NCBI GenBank assembly: GCA_903831545.1
Contig: CAIKYI010000747.1
Span: forward strand, 1 to 5,928
From: an uncultured Methylobacter sp.
GTDB lineage: Bacteria > Pseudomonadota > Gammaproteobacteria > Methylococcales > Methylomonadaceae
Length of the DNA stretch: 5,928 nt
Direction: 5' to 3'
Shown: positions 1 to 5,928 of the stretch, piece by piece
Layout: every line of letters starts with the position of its first letter
Position numbering within the stretch: position 1 is the first letter of the stretch
Position numbers and translations under genes: made by a program
Notes under the pieces: generated by a model
What the model was told of the DNA's origin: nothing
What the model saw: only the letters and a program-made list of their open reading frames with translations
The model's database searches: none

Positions 1-610
1 CGACATCCAGAAGCATCGCGGCAAAAGGAATAATCACTGCAATTCTGTTGACATGAATATTAAGATCACAAAGCAAAAAGATTTTTCCGATAAAAAACAG
101 AATGAAGGCAATACCAAATAAATGAATATGAGATATTCGAATCAGGGTAGGAATTGATGCTCCACCAGCATGGGCGACTTCGGATACCGTAGCATAATGG
201 GTTAAATCAGGTAAAGACGGGTTAATACTGGGGGTATGACACAAAACACAGTCACGATTTAGTATAATGGAGATTTTTTCATTATATTCGGTTTCGCTGG
301 CGCCAGCTTGAATCCAGTGCAGGATAACTTCCTGATCGCCCTTAAATTTCAGGTTAGGTGCCATAATGCCTTTAATGGCAGTACCTAATCGGGTCTCACT
401 ACTTGAACCATGATAACTGACGACAATATCTTCAACAGAAAGTCCGGCTTTGCCGTCCCGTCCCTGGTGGGTGTAATACATATTAGCCAAAGCGGCAAGG
501 TATCCAAGTCCGATAGTAAGCAGGAACACCGTATTTAAAATTCTTTCGCTAACTGAAATGTCTTTAAAGCGAATGTACTTTCTTCTATCGACGCGTATTT
601 CTTGGAGCAT
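1..610 (-). CDS. Membrane-anchored monohaem c-type cytochrome-like protein of unknown function (3' end off the left edge)
   Basis: The frame opens at ATG 610-608 and stays open to the left edge, giving 203 codons without a stop. An in-frame TAA at 619-617 rules out a longer ATG start. The product begins MLQEIRVDRR, has a hydrophobic segment at about residues 25-43, and then a soluble stretch containing CVLCH (C121, C124, H125; bases 250-236), the signature for covalent haem c attachment. A second hydrophobic segment lies at about 163-181, just after a SHIH motif (H161, H163), and a third begins near 187. The likely topology is short cytoplasmic N-terminus, periplasmic haem loop, then a membrane bundle. 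The soluble part also has a short motif, YHGSSSETRLGTAIKG, which I recall from related uncharacterised proteobacterial membrane proteins. The electron partner is unknown and the sixth haem ligand cannot be assigned. No strong Shine-Dalgarno precedes the ATG. Frame and haem motif are certain; function is not. Confidence 0.82.
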   Translation of the reverse strand, partial: MLQEIRVDRRKYIRFKDISVSERILNTVFLLTIGLGYLAALANMYYTHQGRDGKAGLSVEDIVVSYHGSSSETRLGTAIKGIMAPNLKFKGDQEVILHWIQAGASETEYNEKISIILNRDCVLCHTPSINPSLPDLTHYATVSEVAHAGGASIPTLIRISHIHLFGIAFILFFIGKIFLLCDLNIHVNRIAVIIPFAAMLLDV

Positions 611-635
611 AATGTGTTAATCCGTTTGGAGGAAA

Positions 636-673
636 ATTACAGTTTTTGTTTATCAAGTTCCGGGTAATAAACA
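636..673 (-). promoter_or_regulatory. Candidate promoter with inverted repeat upstream of the cytochrome-like gene
   Basis: Two elements stand close together. One is an inverted repeat with 7-bp perfect arms, TGTTTAT at 647-653 and ATAAACA at 667-673, separated by 13 bp. The other is a minus-strand hexamer TGTAAT (plus 641-636), a 5/6 match to the sigma-70 -10 box, which would start transcription near 629 and leave a leader of about 19 nt. No good -35 box sits at the right distance; the inverted repeat is there instead, centred about 31 bp upstream of the predicted start. That would suit an activator or a repressor operator. The repeat is directly visible; its function is inferred, and AT-rich arms of this size can arise by chance. 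Confidence 0.3.
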
Positions 674-721
674 CTTTATGACTTTAACATAAAATTGACC
701 AATACTTGGCCCGTTTTACTG

Positions 722-735
722 TGAAAGCGCTCACT
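722..735. promoter_or_regulatory. LacI/cre-like operator motif (weak candidate)
   Basis: The sequence TGAAAGCGCTCACT matches 13 of 14 positions of the degenerate LacI/CcpA-family pattern TGWNANCGNTNWCA and 11 of 14 of the perfect palindrome TGAAAGCGCTTTCA. It lies about 112 bp upstream of the cytochrome-like start. LacI-family regulators usually bind palindromes of this form. Only one copy is seen and no LacI-family regulator is encoded in the window, so this may be chance. Confidence 0.15.
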
Positions 736-886
736 TGAAACCCCTATAAAAAGCTCTGTAGCGATTACAAAAGTTCACGTATTCTGGCCTGGAAGGTTGT
801 GATATAGGTTAATGCTATAACTCGCATTTTCACAAACCGGGTTAAATACGGTTATTCTCCCATCAGCAAAAAAATACAGATCATGA

Positions 887-3800
887 CTATTCATACTTAA
901 CAGATCGTACATGAATGTCCCGTTGCGGCCTTGGTATTTCAATATTATGTTCACGCAAGGCTTTTTCCAGGCGAAGGTGAAGATCATGCGTAACCGGCAG
1001 GCGATTCGATAGCTCACTGACAAAAATATTAATCGAAAAATTCAAGGCATTATCTCCAAAACCAATCAGTACGACACTCGGTTCGGGTTCAGCCAGCACC
1101 AGCGGCATTGCAGTAATTACATCAAGCATGATTTTATGGGCCAACTCAACATCTGACCCGTAAGCAATGCCAACAGGAATTACCACTCGAGTGATTGGAT
1201 CACTTAAAGTCCAATTGACCAGTTGACTGGTGATAAAGGTTTTATTGGGTACAACCACTTCTTTTTTATCCCAGTCTATCAATGTCGTGGCCCGCATGTG
1301 AATGCGACTTACCTTACCGGTGATGCTGCCTATGGTTACCGTATCGCCGACCCGTATTGGCCGTTCGAACAGCAAGATAATACCGGAAACCATATTGGCG
1401 AAAATTTCCTGCAATCCAAACCCCAAACCGACACTGAGCGCCGCAACCAGCCACTGCACCTGTGACCAACTGCCGCCCAGTTCGTTTGCAACGCTAATAA
1501 AACCTATCGAAAATAATACATATTTAGCCAGTTGATTCACCGCATAACGGCCACCGGCTTCTATCGACAATCGTCTGAACACCAATAATTCCATGACCCC
1601 TGAAAAATTGGTTACTGAAACGACCGCAGTAAAAACATACAATCCGGCCAGCAGCAAATTGGTCATGGTAATCGGTTGATAACTTTCCTGATTGTCGATA
1701 TTAACCAGATGTTGCCAAAGCACAATATGATCCAGAAATGAAAATGCCGGCAAGATATTTTTCCAGGTCATCCAGAAACCAATCACCAGCGTAAAACCGA
1801 TAAAGACATTCAACAGTTTGATGGTTTGAGCATTAATTTTTGGAATATCAATTTGCTGTTCATCTAGCGGCAATGCCGGATCTTCCGAGCCTGCCAGATG
1901 CTTTTCGCCAAGTGCCGCAAGTTTACGTTTTTGCAACATATTAGCCATCGCCAACTGTCGGTTAACCAGTGTTAACCAGCGATAAACCAAGGCATGTAGA
2001 ATGATAATTGAAAATATCAACCGCAGAGTAATTACCAGTTTTTGCTGCAACTCCAAAGCACTTAAATAATAACCGGCAACAGCAAAACCAATAATAACCA
2101 ATGGAATTGCTATGACTGAAAAATACCAGACATAGCGGAGTTTGGCCAACCAGCCGAAAGGGTTCTTGTTGAGATAGGCGCTTAACAAGCCGCTGGAAGG
2201 ATTCAAAACCCGCGCTGCAAACATTGCCATTGCTATCATGATAATAATTAGCGCCAAGCGTCCCATGCTATCGCTATGTACCGAGAATTTTGATGCGCTG
2301 GTACCGTTGATAATAAATACCCCGGGTATCACAACAAAACGTATCCAGGCAACTTGCTTACGCAAAAGACTGACCGAGGCTTTTTGCCATTGCAGGTGTG
2401 TAATTACCAGTCCGTTACTGGCAAACAGGCGATAGAACAATTGTAAGAAAAAAAACGGTATTGCAGCGCCTTTTAATCCTTCACCAATGGCTCTGGAAAA
2501 GTCGGCAATCTGACTGCCGTTACTTAAAAACCAGCCTAAATAATTAACCAGCAAGGGCAGCGGCAACACCAGCAACAAGGTATAAGCGAGGGTACTCAAG
2601 GTGTAATAAAAGTTTTCGGTTTTGTCAGTGATAAGCGCCAATTGCCGTTTTGCCCAACGACTACTGAGCTGTACACCCACAAAGCCCAATGCAGCAATAA
2701 TCGTTAAAAAGATATGATTAACTGATAAATTAAGGGCATCCTTCATTACCCTCATCCAGTTAAATGGCGATAACAGCCATTTGGTAGAGTGATAAAGTTC
2801 CGCGAAATATCCTAAATTAACGGGCTCGGAACTTGGCACCCACAATAATCTCTCGTCGAGATAGGTTGCAAACTTAACCGACTGCGTACTCATTTGTTGC
2901 CTGGAAAAATCGTAGTCACCCAAAATGCGCAGATACGTCGCGTAAGCCACTGATAATTTGCTTAACAGATCTTTTTGATTATTCAACAGGACTCTTAGTT
3001 CAGCCTGTATCATCATGCGCTGCTCAACAGGCAAATTCTGATCGACATGGTTCATCAGGTTTTTTAGATCAGCATCAACATCCAGGAGTTGTTTAACTTG
3101 ATCTTCAACCTTAAATTGGGCAAGACTGGTTACCGCTGTTTCTTCCTGAATGGTCTCGGACTGCTCCTTAAGTTCCTCCTGGTTGGATAAGTTACGCCGT
3201 TCTTCACGCAGAATTTTGCCCAAGGCCGGACTTAAACCGGCAAGACTGATTTTTTTTTCGGCACTTTTAAAATCACTTTCGATTTTACTGGCTTGTGCAT
3301 CAACGCTGGTTTTTTGTTCAGAGTAGCTCTCAATTTTTGCCGTAATGTCCTGCAAATCACGACTGTACTGAATGTTCTCCCGCGTACTTTTTTGAATAAG
3401 GACATGCTTGCCTGAAACCGCTTTTTCAGCCTGACTAAGTGCATCCTCCATTTGTTTGGCTTCCTGCTGCCTCAGATCAAAAATAAGACTTTCGATACTG
3501 GCAACTATTGGACTTAACACCGCTTTTTGACTATCCAGCAACTGAAATTGAGATTTGAGCAACTCAACTCTGGCTGGATTACTGACCGCTTCAGCTTCAA
3601 GCATTTTTAGCTCGGCTGTACGTGAAGCTATCAATGTTTTTAACTGCATCTGCCGGGCTTCAGCTTCCAGTTTAAGATCGGTTTTAGCAACCGGGATTTC
3701 CAGTTTTTTTTCTGACGCTTCAATGTCTTGCTGTGCTGCTACCATTTCCTGTCGAATCTGCTGTGGTCGGCCATTTTGCAAGAGCAATTCACTTTCCAGT

Positions 3801-4270
3801 TTCTTTATTTGCTCATCCAAAGTGCCGACTTTTCCTTTTTCAAGAATTAAGCGCTGCTCAAGTTCCTCAACAGGTATTCGATTAAAATCTTCCTGTTTTT
3901 GCCGGGCAACTTTTAGCAGGGCAGACTCAATTTCCCTTTGGAGCTTTTTGGATTGCTCAGGCGCCAGTTTGATTGCGGCCTTTAAGTCGGAAGTTTGCGA
4001 TTTAAACTTTTCAATATTGAGCAAATTATCATCAGCAGTTTGATAAAGGGTCAGTAATCTGGATTTTGTCGCTTCATCAATACCTTTGCGGGTATTAATA
4101 GCTTCAATTTTAGTCTTTATAACGTCTTTATTAATTTCAAATAATGCGCTTTTTTGCCTGGCATCCGGCACCGCGCTTTTAGCCCAGGACCCTGTTGAGC
4201 CTAAAGCAATAAATAATAACAGCAGGAGATGAAGCTTTGTTTGAGCGGCTGGTAACTTAATAATTTTCAT
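887..4270 (-). CDS. mscK: MscK/MscM-type large mechanosensitive channel (MscS superfamily, KefA-like)
   Basis: This is an inner-membrane channel that opens under membrane tension and releases ions and small solutes during hypo-osmotic shock. The 1127-residue length matches E. coli MscK (1120) and MscM (1107). Residues 1-30 form a signal peptide with a likely SWA|KS cleavage site. Residues about 40-470 are charged and Gln/Leu-rich, predicting a long periplasmic coiled coil. About eleven membrane segments follow, near 517-535, 555-577, 600-618, 640-656, 670-687, 712-734, 747-765, 818-836, 866-886, 911-928 and the pore helix at 938-968. A charged loop lies at about 767-814. The pore helix reads SVGLGFGLQEIFANMVSG, followed by FERPIRVGDTV and the beta domain with VVVPNK and NWTLSD, which is typical of this class. 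VAYGSD-like text recalls MscK, while the RLPVTHDLH stretch recalls MscM, so the symbol is approximate. An in-frame TAG at 4276-4274 fixes ATG 4270 as the first ATG; only a distant GGAG precedes it. The stop is TAG at 889-887. Confidence 0.95.
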   Translation of the reverse strand: MKIIKLPAAQTKLHLLLLLFIALGSTGSWAKSAVPDARQKSALFEINKDVIKTKIEAINTRKGIDEATKSRLLTLYQTADDNLLNIEKFKSQTSDLKAAIKLAPEQSKKLQREIESALLKVARQKQEDFNRIPVEELEQRLILEKGKVGTLDEQIKKLESELLLQNGRPQQIRQEMVAAQQDIEASEKKLEIPVAKTDLKLEAEARQMQLKTLIASRTAELKMLEAEAVSNPARVELLKSQFQLLDSQKAVLSPIVASIESLIFDLRQQEAKQMEDALSQAEKAVSGKHVLIQKSTRENIQYSRDLQDITAKIESYSEQKTSVDAQASKIESDFKSAEKKISLAGLSPALGKILREERRNLSNQEELKEQSETIQEETAVTSLAQFKVEDQVKQLLDVDADLKNLMNHVDQNLPVEQRMMIQAELRVLLNNQKDLLSKLSVAYATYLRILGDYDFSRQQMSTQSVKFATYLDERLLWVPSSEPVNLGYFAELYHSTKWLLSPFNWMRVMKDALNLSVNHIFLTIIAALGFVGVQLSSRWAKRQLALITDKTENFYYTLSTLAYTLLLVLPLPLLVNYLGWFLSNGSQIADFSRAIGEGLKGAAIPFFFLQLFYRLFASNGLVITHLQWQKASVSLLRKQVAWIRFVVIPGVFIINGTSASKFSVHSDSMGRLALIIIMIAMAMFAARVLNPSSGLLSAYLNKNPFGWLAKLRYVWYFSVIAIPLVIIGFAVAGYYLSALELQQKLVITLRLIFSIIILHALVYRWLTLVNRQLAMANMLQKRKLAALGEKHLAGSEDPALPLDEQQIDIPKINAQTIKLLNVFIGFTLVIGFWMTWKNILPAFSFLDHIVLWQHLVNIDNQESYQPITMTNLLLAGLYVFTAVVSVTNFSGVMELLVFRRLSIEAGGRYAVNQLAKYVLFSIGFISVANELGGSWSQVQWLVAALSVGLGFGLQEIFANMVSGIILLFERPIRVGDTVTIGSITGKVSRIHMRATTLIDWDKKEVVVPNKTFITSQLVNWTLSDPITRVVIPVGIAYGSDVELAHKIMLDVITAMPLVLAEPEPSVVLIGFGDNALNFSINIFVSELSNRLPVTHDLHLRLEKALREHNIEIPRPQRDIHVRSVKYE

Positions 4271-4310
4271 AGACTATGTCGAGAACAACTCCGAATGGGT
4301 ACACAACGAT

Positions 4311-4337
4311 ATTGTAAACTGTTTTTGTCTTTTCCAA
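4311..4337 (-). promoter_or_regulatory. Candidate sigma-70 promoter for the channel gene
   Basis: On the minus strand, TTGGAA (plus 4337-4332, 4/6 to TTGACA) is followed after 15 bp by TACAAT (plus 4316-4311, 5/6 to TATAAT). Transcription would start near 4304, giving a leader of about 34 nt before ATG 4270. The -10 box is good, but the 15-bp spacer is short, so this is only a plausible call. Confidence 0.28.
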
Positions 4338-4454
4338 CGCGGCATATACCAGATTGATGCAATCACCTTTAGCTGTCTATAAATTTAGATCTCCTATAGC
4401 CAGGACACAACCGCTATTATTTTGCTGGGTAGATGGAAAATCAGATGTTTTAAA

Positions 4455-4483
4455 TTGATGGAATGCTAAAACTGACATATTAA
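4455..4483 (+). promoter_or_regulatory. Candidate sigma-70 promoter for the phosphatase gene
   Basis: TTGATG at 4455-4460 (4/6 to TTGACA) is followed after exactly 17 bp by TATTAA at 4478-4483 (4/6 to TATAAT). Transcription would start near 4490, leaving a leader of about 110 nt before ATG 4600. The spacing is ideal but both boxes are moderate, and such matches are common in AT-rich DNA. Confidence 0.28.
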
Positions 4484-4599
4484 TCCAGTAAAGTAAGTGT
4501 TGATTGATAGGCCAACATTGAATTTTCCACCGTAGGTTTCCACACTCGGACAGCCTCCCAGTCCAAGCCCTTTAAAACTGAATTTATCAGACAAATCCT

Positions 4600-5442
4600 A
4601 TGAACCTCTCGCTACTGACACTTAATCTCCATACTTATCAGCAACACTCCCGCCACTGTTCATTTGACACCATGCACCATCATGAGCGCGAGGTACATAT
4701 CATTGCCGAAGCAATCGCTCACTTAAACATTGATGTTATATGTTTTCAGGAAGTTGGGGAGTATATGCACGACCCCATCATGCATCCTTATGGAGAAGCG
4801 CCTTCCAATATGGCTTTTAGAATATGTAACAAATTACGTCAGTGGGGGTGTTGGTATCATATTCATCAGGACTGGAGTCACATCGGTTTTCAGCGCTGGC
4901 GGGAAGGTACGGCCATCTTGAGCCGGTATCCGATGCAGCATAATTATTCAGCCTATGTTTCAGCGGATCACCGTAAAGATAACTATATGTCACGAAATAT
5001 CACGGTTTCGTGTATCGATGTTCCCTGGTTCGGGTTATTGCATGTCGCTAATGTGCATTTAAGCTGGGCGCATCATGGTTTTTATGAGGAATATGATAAT
5101 CTCAAAAATCTGATTTACTCACGCTTGCATTTTGGTGTTAGAGGCGATTTGATGGTCGGTGATTTTAATGCGCCCGCAGGTGATCATGCCTATAACCATA
5201 TCGTAAGACATGCCGAATATGTGGATCAATTCTACGAACTACATCCGCACCGTTTTTACCAACCCAGTTATCGTGGTCAAATAGATGGCTGGAAAAACTC
5301 ACCGCCCACACGTATTGACCATATCTTTAAACGCAATGGCAATCCTATGAAGATAACCTCCATGGAGGTTATTTTTAACGATGAGTTTTATCCGACTGTT
5401 TCAGATCATTTCGGTTATTTGGCAAGGTTCGAGATGTTTTAA
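4600..5442 (+). CDS. Endonuclease/exonuclease/phosphatase (EEP) family hydrolase, MapP-like sugar-phosphatase subgroup
   Basis: This 280-residue protein has every hallmark of the metal-dependent EEP fold. They are LTLNLH (N9), CFQEV (metal-binding E51), REGTAILSRYP (101-111), ANVHLSW (H153), GDFNAP (D188, N190), RIDHIF (D240) and the closing VSDHFG (D269, H270). With no signal peptide it should be cytoplasmic. The layout YH...SHIG...EGTAILS, then HLSW...GF..E, then IDGW...RIDHIF resembles, from memory, the maltose-6'-phosphate phosphatase MapP of Firmicutes more than exonuclease III or sphingomyelinases. A small phosphorylated substrate such as a sugar phosphate is therefore likely, but this is inference and no sugar gene is nearby. 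The protein is rich in His, Tyr and Trp. An in-frame TGA at 4579-4581 makes ATG 4600 the first ATG; the bases before it (CAGACAAATCCT) hold no Shine-Dalgarno. It diverges from the channel gene and converges on the DUF1348 gene. Confidence 0.9.
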   Translation: MNLSLLTLNLHTYQQHSRHCSFDTMHHHEREVHIIAEAIAHLNIDVICFQEVGEYMHDPIMHPYGEAPSNMAFRICNKLRQWGCWYHIHQDWSHIGFQRWREGTAILSRYPMQHNYSAYVSADHRKDNYMSRNITVSCIDVPWFGLLHVANVHLSWAHHGFYEEYDNLKNLIYSRLHFGVRGDLMVGDFNAPAGDHAYNHIVRHAEYVDQFYELHPHRFYQPSYRGQIDGWKNSPPTRIDHIFKRNGNPMKITSMEVIFNDEFYPTVSDHFGYLARFEMF

Positions 5443-5461
5443 TCATCATGAACCTTGACGG

Positions 5462-5474
5462 TGGCACAATGCCA
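5462..5474. terminator. Small hairpin in the convergent gap (weak terminator candidate)
   Basis: TGGCA and TGCCA form a 5-bp stem around a CAA loop, 20 bp after the phosphatase stop codon. It is followed by ATAAATATAAA rather than a T-run, so it lacks the standard intrinsic terminator tail in either direction. The rest of the 115-bp convergent gap (5443-5557) shows nothing stronger. Confidence 0.15.
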
Positions 5475-5557
5475 ATAAATATAAACTTTATCGATAATGC
5501 TGCAGGCGGGTATTTGTAGCGAGTTACCTGAACGGAAGAATAATTTTACAGCAAAAA

Positions 5558-5928
5558 TCACAATCCCAATTTGCTTAAACCCGGATGCTCGTCAGGACGC
5601 CGACCTTGTGGCCAATGAAATTTGCGGTCGGTTTCTTTAATCGGCAAGTCATTGATACTTGCGTAACGGCGTTGCATCAAGCCATTCTGGTCAAACAGCC
5701 AGTTTTCATTGCCATAAGAACGAAACCACTCGTCCTTGTCATTATGCCACTCATAAGCAAAGCGGACTGCAATCCGATTACCTTCATAAGCCCATAGTTC
5801 TTTGATTAAGCGATACTCATGTTCTGTTGCCCATTTCCGGGTAAGAAATGCAATGATCTGATCACGACCCACCATAAATTCGGCACGGTTTCGCCATTGG
5901 CTATCAAGACTATAAGCCAGTGCTACCC
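5558..5928 (-). CDS. DUF1348 family (NTF2/SnoaL-like fold) protein, 5' end off the right edge
   Basis: The visible 122 codons end with TGA at 5560-5558 and stay open to the right edge. The first ATG inside the window (5875-5873) would give only 105 residues. The frame upstream of it encodes [17 protein letters not shown], which is the conserved N-terminal part of DUF1348, so that ATG is internal. Family members are about 150-155 residues, leaving roughly 30 outside the window. Family hallmarks seen are [49 protein letters not shown] and [18 protein letters not shown] near the C-terminus. DUF1348 proteins have a cone-shaped NTF2-like fold with a ligand pocket, but I know of no firmly established reaction. 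No signal peptide or membrane segment is seen in the visible part. The gene converges on the phosphatase with a 115-bp gap, so the two are not co-transcribed. Confidence 0.93.
   Translation of the reverse strand, partial: VALAYSLDSQWRNRAEFMVGRDQIIAFLTRKWATEHEYRLIKELWAYEGNRIAVRFAYEWHNDKDEWFRSYGNENWLFDQNGLMQRRYASINDLPIKETDRKFHWPQGRRPDEHPGLSKLGL

Larger units (their letters stand above)
611..886. other. Intergenic region between the channel gene and the cytochrome-like gene
   Basis: These 276 bp lie downstream of the channel stop codon and upstream of the cytochrome-like start, both on the minus strand. I see no credible gene; ATG-initiated frames here close after at most about 21 codons. The stretch should hold the end of the channel transcript and the promoter of the cytochrome-like gene. 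No GC-rich hairpin followed by a T-run is visible, so if the channel transcript ends here it does so without an obvious intrinsic terminator. A GGAGG at about 629-633 on the plus strand faces no open frame. Confidence 0.6.
4271..4599. other. Divergent intergenic region between the channel and phosphatase genes
   Basis: These 329 bp separate two divergently transcribed genes and must hold both promoters. I see no RNA gene, small coding frame, repeat family or riboswitch-like structure. The centre is AT-rich and contains partial dyads: CTATA at 4377-4381 with TATAG at 4395-4399 around an AGATCT, and GGAC at 4548-4551 with GTCC at 4561-4564. None is strong enough to call. Neither gene has a clear Shine-Dalgarno at normal spacing. 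Confidence 0.6.

Noticed and set aside
752..765. Possible terminator GCT-ACAG-AGC followed by TTTTT on the minus strand
   Set aside because: The stem is only 3 bp and cannot be extended, too weak for an intrinsic terminator.
835..853. Hairpin AACCG/CGGTT just after the channel stop codon
   Set aside because: A 5-bp stem with a 9-nt loop and no following T-run; likely chance.
775..1023. Minus-strand open frame of 82 codons overlapping the 3' end of the channel gene
   Set aside because: Most of it is an out-of-frame reading of the channel C-terminus; the tail past the channel stop resembles no known protein and has no ribosome site.
1223..2435. Three plus-strand frames of 65-80 codons opposite the channel membrane domain
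   Set aside because: They are antisense to conserved membrane and pore-domain codons, with no recognisable product or promoter.
3232..3444. Minus-strand open frame of 70 codons in another frame of the channel gene
   Set aside because: It is fully contained in the coiled-coil coding sequence and rich in Lys/Arg as expected from frame-shifted coiled-coil codons.
3555..4043. Plus-strand open frame of 162 codons, rich in Ser and Cys
   Set aside because: It lies exactly opposite the coiled-coil part of the channel gene. The Gln/Glu/Lys-rich codons there read as Ser/Cys/Leu on the other strand and suppress stops, and no family motif is seen.
5503..5530. Imperfect inverted repeat CAGGCGGGTA ... 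TACCTG in the convergent gap
   Set aside because: Pairing needs a 4-nt bulge and a 12-nt loop, with no T-run on either side.
5585..5797. Plus-strand open frame of 70 codons opposite the DUF1348 gene
   Set aside because: It is antisense to a strongly conserved family sequence and shows no features of its own.

Overview
The window looks like an ordinary chromosomal segment of a Gram-negative, probably gammaproteobacterial, organism. The evidence is a very large MscK/MscM-type mechanosensitive channel with a signal peptide and periplasmic coiled coil, a membrane c-type cytochrome-like protein, and moderately AT-rich intergenic DNA. A methanotroph-like gammaproteobacterium (Methylococcales) would fit, but that is a guess from general resemblance; no marker gene here settles it. 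I see no rRNA, tRNA, CRISPR array, insertion sequence, integrase or phage gene.

Layout from left to right. Positions 1-610 (minus) hold the N-terminal 203 codons of a membrane protein with one CxxCH haem-c motif, running off the left edge. Positions 611-886 are intergenic, with a 7-bp inverted repeat in front of the cytochrome gene and a LacI/cre-like motif further upstream. Positions 887-4270 (minus) hold a complete 1127-residue mechanosensitive channel of the MscK/MscM class. Positions 4271-4599 separate two divergent genes and carry weak candidate promoters for each. Positions 4600-5442 (plus) hold a complete 280-residue endonuclease/exonuclease/phosphatase (EEP) family enzyme whose motif layout resembles the maltose-6'-phosphate phosphatase (MapP) subgroup. 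Positions 5443-5557 are a short convergent gap. Positions 5558-5928 (minus) hold the C-terminal 122 codons of a DUF1348 NTF2-like protein; its true start lies beyond the right edge.

The genes do not form an obvious pathway. The two leftmost genes share a strand but are separated by 276 bp, so they are probably separate transcription units. The channel and the phosphatase diverge, and the phosphatase and the DUF1348 gene converge. The channel would act as an osmotic safety valve in the inner membrane. The phosphatase and the DUF1348 protein should be cytoplasmic. The cytochrome-like protein would be anchored in the inner membrane with its haem on the periplasmic side. I found no convincing new multi-gene system. 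The points most worth following are the uncharacterised haem protein with its upstream dyad, and the substrate of the MapP-like phosphatase.
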